DNA of 64,000 nt from Poecilobothrus nobilitatus (taxonomy: Eukaryota; Arthropoda; Insecta; Diptera; Dolichopodidae): NCBI GenBank assembly GCA_947095535.1, contig OX352772.1, forward strand, positions 101,237,200-101,301,199, given 5' to 3'. Shown here in pieces: positions 55,576 through 64,000 of the stretch; position 1 is the stretch's first letter, and each line of letters opens with the position of its first letter. The translations under genes were made by a program, and so were the position numbers. The notes beneath the pieces are model-generated. The model had not been told where the DNA came from, did not search any database, and saw only the letters and a program-made list of their open reading frames with translations.

Positions 55576-57116
55576 TGTTTTTTTCAATTTAAAATAAAAT
55601 AGTTTTTGTACTTGAATTTAAAATAAAATAAGGAAATAAATTAAACATAAACTTAGTTACAAAGATACAAATTTAACATTTCGTATTACACACTTGCAAA
55701 ATAGTAATACTATCTCGTCTGGCTTTTGGGTTAATTGAGCAATAATTCGCGCAAACTATATACATACCTAGGTAAATTTAAAAATATATATTTTTTTTAA
55801 ATAATCAGGTGATTTATTTTTCTTTCTTATTTGAAAATGAATCTAAAAGGTATGTATGCATGTAATATAAATATTTTAAATATGTATCTATATCTGAATT
55901 TTAAATATTAAAAATTATTATAAATTATTTTATTTTTTTTTTTTAAACGGATATTTTCAATTTAAACAGTTCATAAAAAAAAAATTTGAATTTAAAATAA
56001 AATTAAGTTTTAGATCTTTTTTTGAATGTTTGTCTAAAAATTGGGGTTTAACCTATTTCGTTTTATAATGCGAGGAATTAACAGAATTAAATTTTCATGC
56101 AAGTTTTGTATACATGTGTATACATATAGATTACTTTTATTTCGAAAATTGAACTTTAACCATTAAAACATACAATGTATTAAATTTATTTTAATGTACA
56201 TATGTAGGTACATACATACATATATTGTAATTTGAACATCAAAATTACATTATTTGGTCAATATCAAATGTTATAATTCAATGTACAATCTACGTGCCTG
56301 AAGTACTGAACACCTACCCTTTACGAAACTACGAATAAAATAATACAAAAATTTATTGTTGTTTTAAATTATATATTGCACATCAGTAATGAGGAAATAA
56401 TACAACGTAGTCCAGAATATGTATGTATATCTGTAGTTTCTTTTAAAATACAATGAGATGCTGACGCAATACTTTTCGTTTTGTGTGTCACTTTTGCGGC
56501 TCTTTGCGAATGGAGTTACTTAAACTTTAATGCTATGAAAAAAAGTTCAAGTTTGTTTATTATTTTCCTTCAATTTTCTGTTTTTGAAACTATGTTTTAC
56601 ATTTCAATTTTCCCAAAAGCGTCAACGTAAGCTAAAATAGAAAATATATCGACTAAATTGGTGCTATCTGCTTCGTATGTCGTTTCTCTTGCACAATTTC
56701 GATTTCCTTATTTTCTCAACTTACCGCTCATCTAAAGTCATGCATATATTAAATGTACAATTTATCTTGTATTTAAGAGATCAAATTAGTAGTTAAGCGA
56801 AGCAAGAAGAACATTATGTCAATGTCTTACTTGTTATTAACAACCAAACAATAAAATAAAAGAAGAAATTAAGTTTAAATGGCTAACTTTTTCCAATTTA
56901 TAATATTTTATTCTTTGAATATTTTAATATAGTTTCTTTATCATTTGTAAAATAGAATTTTATTTGATTATTTCAATTCAAATAATCTTGTAATTTTTAT
57001 AAAATATTTTTATATAAATATGTCTAATACTTCTAACTTATATGAATCAAGAAAAAATCAATTGCTAAACAAAAAATTTAAAGAAAATAACGGCTTTCAA
57101 AAATTGTTTGACTTAC
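55576..57116. other. Netrin intron (minus strand), noncoding
   Basis: Sequence downstream of the netrin exon donor. It is AT-rich with runs such as CATATGTAGGTACATACATA. The next netrin exon, which should open with the rest of the second laminin-type EGF repeat, was not found here, so it lies left of this stretch or outside the window. Confidence 0.5.
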
Positions 57117-57117
57117 T
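57111..57117 (-). other. Netrin exon 5' splice donor
   Basis: On the minus strand the exon ends AATGTAAAA and the intron begins GTAAGT, a near-consensus donor. It falls right after the ECK of the LE-repeat boundary, where the known protein family continues into another CNC-containing repeat. Confidence 0.8.
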
Positions 57118-58212
57118 TTTACATTCATTGGCGTCTTTTGAATTTGCACGCCCCCAAGGTCTATCAAAATAAAATGGTTTACACCGTTCACAATCACGTC
57201 CAGCTGTGTTATGTTTGCAGTCACAACTAAGTAAACCCCCTCGGTCTTGTATACACTGAAAAGAATGCCCATTACATTTACACCGTCCACCAACAGCAAA
57301 ATCAGAAACAGCGTAATGTAGACCCGTTGTAATGGTAGATGTCGATGTTTGAATTGGTTCAATTACATTTAATCCAATAGCATTTTCGCTATAAGAAATT
57401 TCCATATTTGGTGGTGATAAATAATGAAAGTCTTCCAAGGGCTCATGTGGTAACTGCAATCTATGGAATATAATACGAATATCAGTAGCCGTGACCCAAT
57501 CTTGTAAAATAGATGATGAATCTAAGTCATATGCTGATGGGCGACCTTCTAAAACGCTAAATGCTATGCGACTTCCTTGAGAATCAGTACATCTGGCTTC
57601 CTGCTCATTTAGTTTTGTAATTGTTGCGCGATTTGGTTTGCCGTAAATTTTTCGACATTGTGAACTGTAATATTGAAATGGTTTCCAAGTTTTACCGTAA
57701 TCATTACTTTTTTGAATTGCAATGGAATCAGGTTTTATTGTTTTTGGACAAAATTGTAAGCTTATATATGTTAATTCATATTTTTTACTAAGTGATAATG
57801 TTAAAGTTTCGTTATCTAATTGAGAATTATATTGTAATGCTGATGGTAAAACTCCTGAACGCCAACATGTTACATTATTCGAATTATTTAAGTCAGTTAA
57901 TGCTGAAGGCCAAAATCGTTTTTTAGAATGCAAATTATCACAAACTTGACAATTTGGTGTACGATCTGAATTAGACCTGTATTCGCAAAATTTTTCTTGT
58001 CCATTTGAACCACATGTACTTGAAGGAATTATAGGTTTTCCAAAAGCGGCGTTTACAAAATCCGGAATACATTTACGTGGCTTATCTTCATGATAGCAAG
58101 GATCATTTGCTGGTAAAGAAGTGATCATTTTTAAGTAATCTTCAGACGGCGTAGTACTACATACCACTGAATATACTAAAATTAAAAAATAAGCACAAAC
58201 TAACTTTTTCAT
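57117..58212 (-). CDS. Netrin, first coding exon (laminin N-terminal domain and first LE repeat)
   Basis: Netrins are secreted laminin-related cues that guide axons and bind Frazzled/DCC and Unc5 receptors. The ATG at 58212 starts a signal peptide (MKKLVCAYFLILVYSVVCS). Residues about 36-300 form the laminin N-terminal domain: DPCYHEDKPRKCIPDFVNAAFG, SSTCGSNG, NVTCWRSGVLPS, LTYISLQFCP and TDIRIIFHRL. A laminin-type EGF repeat begins near residue 310 with GRCKCNGHSFQC and ends with CDCKHNTAGRDCERCKPFYFD and RPWGR, a netrin signature. After DANECK (residue 365) a donor AAAA/GTAAGT (57116-57111) ends the exon in phase 1, so the short open extension beyond is intron. The frame is intact with all expected Cys pairs. 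Which insect netrin (NetA or NetB) cannot be decided from this exon alone. Confidence 0.93.
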
Positions 58213-61200
58213 CTTTAAATTATTTTTTTAAATCAAGTGTTAACCTAAGTAATTTAAATTATGACTTTTATTTTAACTTTTTATTTATTTAATTTTCTAT
58301 AATTTTATTGAAATTATTGTTATATAAAAATAATAAAATATTTGTGTTTAAAATTGTTGTATTTTATTTTGTTCAAATTTTAAAACTATAAGCACTTTAA
58401 CATAAAATAACGTTTTCAATAATTTATTATAATGACGTTTTTTTAAATGTACAATGTTTTTTTTTTTTGTTATTTTGTATTTTTAATTAATTTTTGTTAT
58501 AGCAAAAAAATATACATCAACATTTACTACTCATTGATTACAGGGATAAAAACGGAACAAACCTTTATAAAAGAAAACAACATCCGAACATTTTGTCTGT
58601 TTTCTTACAACTAAATCTTATTAACTGAAATATTAATATTATTTGTGATGATGATGTTGTTGCTGAAAGCTGACTGCGAACTCGATGATATGCATATGCC
58701 AATTGCTGATGTTTAGAGTAATATGATTGTATTAATATTAGTAGTGTTGTGTTTTTGTGTTTCGTGTGTATTGCGTACTTGTAACGATTTTGATTTGATA
58801 TCTGAGAATGGCGTTATTTAAATGTATGAATGAATAAATAAAAGAAATATATTAATATTGTATTATTTTAATGTATTATTCCACAAAGTTTAGATACATT
58901 GTGGTAGAATATGCATAACGTAAAACGTTTTTAAAATTATTTAAATTTAACAATCCACAAAAATGTTGCACAACGTTTTAATTTATATTTGGTAATGTAT
59001 ATAGTATGGGTATATCTTACATTTTTTTATTTATATGTATCTAGATATATATGCGCCTTTGCACATATTCCTTTAGTGTAAGTATTTGGAATGTGCCGTA
59101 TTTTATGTTTTTACATTATCCATGAATATGAATATTGTATATTCATATGTACGTAAGTAGGTACATTTATTGCAAAAATATACATAGTATGAACAATAAA
59201 TGTATTTTATATCCTTTATAAATAAGTATGAGTGAGACTTTTTACCACAAGTACACAATTAAATAATATATTATTATAGTTTATTTATTATTCTTTGTAG
59301 ATTAATAGATTGTAATGAAATAAAATCTTAAGTCCTTATTTTTAAAAAGCCAAAACACCGATATTAATTTCTAACCTTACAATAACAACAAATAATCTTG
59401 AATTTCAATAAGTTAGTACATAGTTGAAATATGCAGAAAAGAAAGGTTCAAAACTCTTATATCCTAAAGGATATTAGGTATATATTAAAAAAAAATATAT
59501 AGAAACGAAGTTGCACAAAAAATCTGGCTTATTAACAATATCTTGGTAGATTTATTTCATTCCTACCTACATATGTACATTACTTATTTACATATAGTGA
59601 AAAATACTTAATATTATGTAGTGTATTAGCAACAATGTTTATAATTATTTACCGTTGATTTGTCATTTAAAAATAAACATGCACATCATATTAATATAAA
59701 TAAAACAACAAGTTCTAATATTTTTAATCTAAAAATTTAAATAGAACAGCTGAATTCAATTGAAGTGCTTGGTAAGTGATAAGATAATTTTAATTTTATT
59801 TAATACTATTAAAACGAGAAGGATAATAGATGAACTGAACTTTACAGGTTAAGCACCATTATAAAAAGGAAGCTCCGAATGAATTATAAGATAAAAAAAT
59901 TTAAAACATTAATAAAAAAAGAAATACTTTTAATGAACGTGTAAGTCAATGGCATGAACAGTTTTATACCTAGTCCTTTTTATTTTCCTTCTTTTTTATA
60001 ATTTGTAGTCTATGTATAAACTTATGAAGTGAGAAACTTAAGAAATAATATATTATAAAAAAGTATTTATGTTTTTAAATATTAATTTAAAGATTTTGGA
60101 AATCTCACATTTACTTTTAGAGCAAATTTTTGCAAGTGTGTCTATTTAAACTTACTTTTATTAAATAATTTTGTGTTGTATGTACATATATGTCAAAAGC
60201 AAATAGTATTTATTCGTCTAGGGAATAATTTTAATACCTAAATTTCTAAATGAAATTCAGTTTGACCAAAAAGTTAGGTTCATTATAATTTAATTATTAA
60301 TTACATAAAAACTTTAAAAAACACTTCAAATATAAATTTTAAATACATATAATATGGATACAAGCTTAAAAGAAACAGAAATTTCATTTTATCATATAGT
60401 AAATGCTTCCTATAACATTTTATTTTGTGAGTGCTTAATAATTGTTTTAAAATAATTGTACGCCTATGACTGCGGTGTGTATGATAATAAATAACATAAT
60501 TATGTAGGTATACATATGAAGTTTACAAATAAAATTATTAATATTTAAAAATAAAATATACATTTTTTAATACACACTGCAGTGATGGAAAGTATATATT
60601 ATAATAATTATGGATATTTAATTTGTTTTTCAGTTAATTTAAAATTTTAAAAATATTTATTATACTTATTTTCAACAATTCAAAATGATTTTTACAATTT
60701 AAATATTTTAATAGTAGTATGTGATATTTATTAATGATTACAAAAACGTAATAAATATTATTTGATGTTTAGTTAAATCAATTTAAAATTACTGAGTTTG
60801 CTTTTTCAAAAAAACTTTAGTTGAATCATTTTAATTACACAGTTTTACTGAAACATTAGGAACAAGTGAGGAGGAGATACAGGTAATGACTATAGTCGAA
60901 ATTAAAATTTTAAAAATAGAGTAAAAAAAAATAGTAAAAATTTAAAATAGTACTAAAACTAAATTTATTGGTTCTAGACATATCCAAATGAAATCTTTAG
61001 TAATTTAAAAAAAAAATACTTTGTTCTGCTGCTGCTTGTTTAATATTAATTTAATATTAAGATTGCAGAAACAATACGATGGTGAAATTTTCGAAATACA
61101 TAATTTAATCAAATACAGTTCAGAGGCATAAAATGTGTATAGTGAATTGATGTAATTTTCTAGAGTTTCTCCGTCGATTGAATGCGATAATCTTGCAATA

Positions 61201-61836
61201 TAGTCTCTTTGTTGTCACTAGGTTAGACAATCTTTATTTATTGATTTATTCACGATGTTTAAAGCAAGTAAAATTTTAGGATTTATTAAAATAATAGCTA
61301 AAAAATTTAACAATATAGGTGTTTACTCAACAAAAATCAATATAACTTTTACTTCAAATTACTTTTTTTATTGTTCTTATTAATTTTACTATGTAATCAA
61401 ACTTTTGCTGCATGGAAGTAAACTAAATGGAATAAATAATAATAAACTAATATACACAGCTTTTTATTTATTAATTCATTCAAAATAATAGTATTAAAAA
61501 CAATACTTTTAATTCTTTTAATTTTTCTATTATCAGAAAATATTTCTATTTCAGATTTTAATAACTGCATGACAAAACTACAATTTTTATTAACTAGACA
61601 CGCAACGCACAACTTCGAACTAGAAATCTACTATATTGCTACTTGCTGCTAGAAATTTACTATTATATAACTATAATATAATATACTCGTATACTACAAC
61701 TACAAATCTATTACTCATATATCAACACGCACATTGTTAAAATTCTCATCTGTACAAATTTCAACAAATCGAACACGGAACAATTTATCAAGGATCTGAA
61801 GCTATTGTATACAGATATCAAGAAGATGTTAAAAAA
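58213..61836. other. Sequence upstream of the netrin exon, noncoding
   Basis: More than 3 kb of AT-rich sequence with fly-like CATACATATGTACAT words, short T runs and no readable coding exon. A 71-codon minus-strand frame at 61397-61612 is unrecognised. The first few hundred bases may hold netrin 5' UTR or an upstream intron: an acceptor-like TTAATATTTCAG lies near 58630 on the minus strand, but no transcript evidence is available. Compared with the left half, this stretch has few mobile-element relics. Confidence 0.5.
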
Positions 61837-63224
61837 TTTTCATTTCATTTCATTAAATTTCGTTTATTTCCAAATTATAAAAGTATGAAAAAACATTATA
61901 GTCTTAAAACTAAAACTATTATTCAAAATTAATTAATTAAAAAGTTCATTATACAATTCAACTGAAATAATTGAACCGTCCATCTTTTATACTGATGTAT
62001 AAATGACGATGGATCCGGCAATTTAAAAACGCTAAAACAATATATTATTTATAAATAAAATATAATATAATATAAAATATAAAAAATAAAATAAAAAACT
62101 TACAAATTAACAGTGGGGTTGTTAAAAAATATAATTGAATACAAATAATTAATTATAAATAATTAATAAATAATTGTAAAAGTAAAACAAAGGAAAACTT
62201 TGAAAACACTACGGTATTTAAATTTAAGGAAAAACAACAGAGACAAAAAAAAAGAAGCAATCAAGATTTACGGAAATATTAAATTAAGTTAACAGATGAA
62301 TACTCAATTTCAGAATTGTCAAATTGAAAAAGTCAATGACGCACATTTGATAAAAAAAATGGTGGATTTCTATCATTTCTGATAAAGCTAGGAAGTTTGT
62401 TGAACATTTTTGGAGTAAGAATACCAAAGAAGTGACCAAAATTAGAAGTACGGGCTCTAAGAATCAAAGCAAGATTACCATTATTAATTCTCAAATTATA
62501 GTTTAAAATATGGCGTTGAGTTAGATAGCCCGACTTAATAAAAAATATTTTCAGTGTTTTATAAAAGCAAAGGTGCCGAAGCGGAAGAATATTAAGTTCT
62601 TTAAATAACAGAAAAACACGATTTTCTTTGAAATAATTCCAATGGCATTCTTATGAGAATATAGAAAACCACTAACTCTGCTGAAATATGTTCCCCCCCA
62701 ACAGGTAATCACATACTGAAGTTTTTAGTTAAATAAACCAAAATACACCGATTTTAACAGTTCCAAAGAACAAAACTTCTGTAGGTGATATAAATGTCGG
62801 TTTACATTGTTAAGACTGTTTTTCAAATGAGAACAGTGATCTGACCATTTTAAACCATAATCAATTAAAATTCCAAGATATTTGAAGGTTTTTACATAAT
62901 CAATATTAAAACACGTTTCACAACAAGAAAAATTTTCATTAAAAGAGATATTTAGTGTGTTATCTACGAAAATTGGAAATTTCTTAGAACTAGGAGAGTG
63001 GTAAGATAATAAATAATCAATCATGGAAACGGTCGACAAACTGAAACACATATATTTAGTTTTTGGACTAACAACTAATTTGTGCAAAAATAACCATCAG
63101 GTTTAAGTCATAGTTTAAGTTACAAATAATATCAAAAGAATTTTTACAAGAGTAAGTGAAACAGGTATCATCAGCAAATGCTGTGAGTTTACATTTGAAA
63201 TTCTGCATGAATAAAGAATTAATC

Positions 63225-63362
63225 TGACTCATGGCGCAGTCGCCAACCTTTCAATCGAAGGGTTTTAGGTTCAAACCCCGGTCATGTCATTAATAAAAAA
63301 TATGTAGTACTTTTATATCGTAATAATGTATATATCATATAATTAATAGTAGTAATAATAAT

Positions 63363-63396
<34 letters not shown>

Positions 63397-63965
63397 GTAA
63401 TAGTAATAGTAATAATAACAATAATTATAATAATAATAATAATAATAGTAATAATAATAATAGCTGCTACAGGGCTATCTTTGGTTATATCATGCAAGTA
63501 AGGTGTTATATACTGCTGCACGTTGTAATCCACTGATGGCGCTGACTCTGTAGTAAAATAATAATAATATTAATAAGAATACTAATACCAATAATAATGG
63601 CCGCTATAGTGACAGTGGGGGTTGTCTTCAGTAATTACCTCATGTAGTAAGGTGTTATATACTACTACATGTTGTAACTATTGTTACGGCTATAGTCACT
63701 GTTAGCAAAATAGTAATAATAATAGGCGGATTCATTGTTTCCTTACAGTCCGACACCCAATTCAATGTTTCCGTATACATTCCGTATCCTTTCCTATCCC
63801 TGCTTCCTAGCCAATATACTGCGTTCGCAGGTAAGGGTTTCATCCCATTATATTGCCTAAAGGAGGAGGTGGGTTTAGTCAGTAAAAATATGACACTACC
63901 AAGGGGCAAATTCTTGGTGTCTTTGGAAGATTCCCACATCCCTTAAGAAAAAAAAAAAAGAAAAC
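63225..63965 (+). mobile_element. SINE-like insertion with tRNA-type promoter
   Basis: On the plus strand the head has an A box (TGGCGCAGTCG, 63232-63242) and a B box (GGTTCAAACCC, 63268-63278) at tRNA spacing. A (TAA)n-like microsatellite follows, then two related blocks of roughly 160 bases (each with AAGGTGTTATATACT and TTGTAA) and an unrelated GC-richer end, closing in an A-rich tail (63944-63965). It splits the minus-strand RT between motifs B and C. At about 740 bases it is long for a SINE, so it may be composite. Target-site duplications were not resolved. Confidence 0.6.
63340..63465 (+). repeat. TAA/TAG trinucleotide microsatellite
   Basis: Mostly TAA units with interspersed TAG and TAC units, inside the SINE-like insertion. 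Confidence 0.9.
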
Positions 63966-64000
63966 AAGATAGGTCCAAGAACTGACCCCTTGTGGAACCC

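Larger units (their letters stand above)
61837..64000 (-). mobile_element. Minus-strand Jockey/CR1-group LINE, 3' part (runs off the window)
   Basis: The element's 3' end is at about 61837, where on its own strand it finishes in AATGAAATGAAATGAAA repeats. A 3' UTR (61860-62330), the ORF2 C-terminal region and the reverse transcriptase follow to the right. The RT is interrupted by a SINE-like insertion (about 63225-63965) and continues to the right window edge. It is the only LINE near the netrin gene. Confidence 0.7.
62340..64000 (-). pseudogene. LINE reverse transcriptase, interrupted, partial
   Basis: From the right edge the frame reads GFHKGSVLGPILF (motif B, with GVPQGS changed to GFHKGS), then stops at an A/T-rich junction near 63966. 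After the insertion it continues INSLFMQNFKCKLTAFADDT (motif C intact) at 63160-63225. Next is LVVSPKTKYMCF (62725-63087 frame) with VKTFKYLGILIDYGLKWSDH and LLKSVYFGLFN, then QYVITCWGGTYFSRV after a stop. The end (62380-62460) has RTSNFGHFFG and PKMFNKLPSFI. Sequence before motif B lies beyond the window. Confidence 0.7.

Noticed and set aside
57078..57362. Minus-strand 94-codon frame overlapping netrin
   Set aside because: It is in another frame of the netrin exon and its intron; the netrin frame has clear domain support.
59000..61836. Upstream netrin exons or promoter
   Set aside because: No convincing exon, promoter motif or conserved block was found, so nothing was annotated beyond noncoding sequence.
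63225..63300. A functional tRNA gene
   Set aside because: A and B boxes are present, but a proper acceptor stem and anticodon arm are not visible, and it is followed by SINE-like sequence.
63282..63533. Ile/Thr-rich minus-strand open frame as a membrane protein
   Set aside because: It is simply the translation of the TAA-type microsatellite.

Overview
The window looks like a piece of an AT-rich insect chromosome, most likely from a higher fly. It holds one clear host coding exon, the first coding exon of a Netrin (minus strand, 57117-58212). Almost everything left of about 54.5 kb is nested, decayed transposon sequence. The fly assignment rests on the netrin sequence, the LOA/Jockey-type retroelements and the fly-like interspersed repeats; species was not determined. 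No bacterial features (operons, ribosome binding sites, CRISPR) were seen.

Layout. 39-1285: 5' scrap of a LINE called family C here, then a Polinton/Maverick packaging-ATPase relic. 1706-6750: a long, GC-richer LOA-clade LINE with frameshifts and a lost RT fingers segment, ending in CCTTAACCTAA repeats. 7138-13060: two minus-strand family C copies around a second Polinton ATPase relic, flanked by fragments of repeat family B. 13689-18990: a long family C copy, fused to a third Polinton relic (18996-19603). 19604-22735 and about 25634-28803: two near-identical 3.1 kb direct repeats carrying the 3' part of a Jockey-like element plus a family B repeat; the second copy is contiguous with the 5' half of that Jockey element. 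28684-29866: repeat family A. 30200-36790: another long family C copy with a repeat-filled inter-ORF spacer. 36849-38146: the best family B copy, with a 258 bp internal tandem repeat. 38.3-53.6 kb: relics of several other LINEs (Jockey, CR1-like and RTE types), a mariner-type helix-turn-helix fragment, a RING-finger relic, a minisatellite and more family A copies. 53.9-54.5 kb: a modular repeat. 54.5-61.8 kb: the netrin neighbourhood, with very few recognisable repeats. 61.84-64 kb: a minus-strand LINE interrupted by a SINE-like insertion with a tRNA-type promoter.

How the parts fit. No retroelement here appears able to move by itself: every long copy carries stops, frameshifts or changed catalytic residues. 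Several copies still keep readable endonuclease, reverse transcriptase or RNase H motifs. Families A and B have no coding capacity that I can see but share end sequences and a stem-loop, so they look like non-autonomous mobile elements. Breakpoints of the 3.1 kb duplication and the Polinton-family C junctions suggest recombination between repeats has shaped the region.

The most unusual points are the three ATPase relics of a virus-like DNA transposon that always sit beside family C fragments, the tandem repeats in family C inter-ORF spacers, the A/B repeat families, and the sharp-edged 3.1 kb duplication. All reading was by eye; identities and boundaries are approximate.
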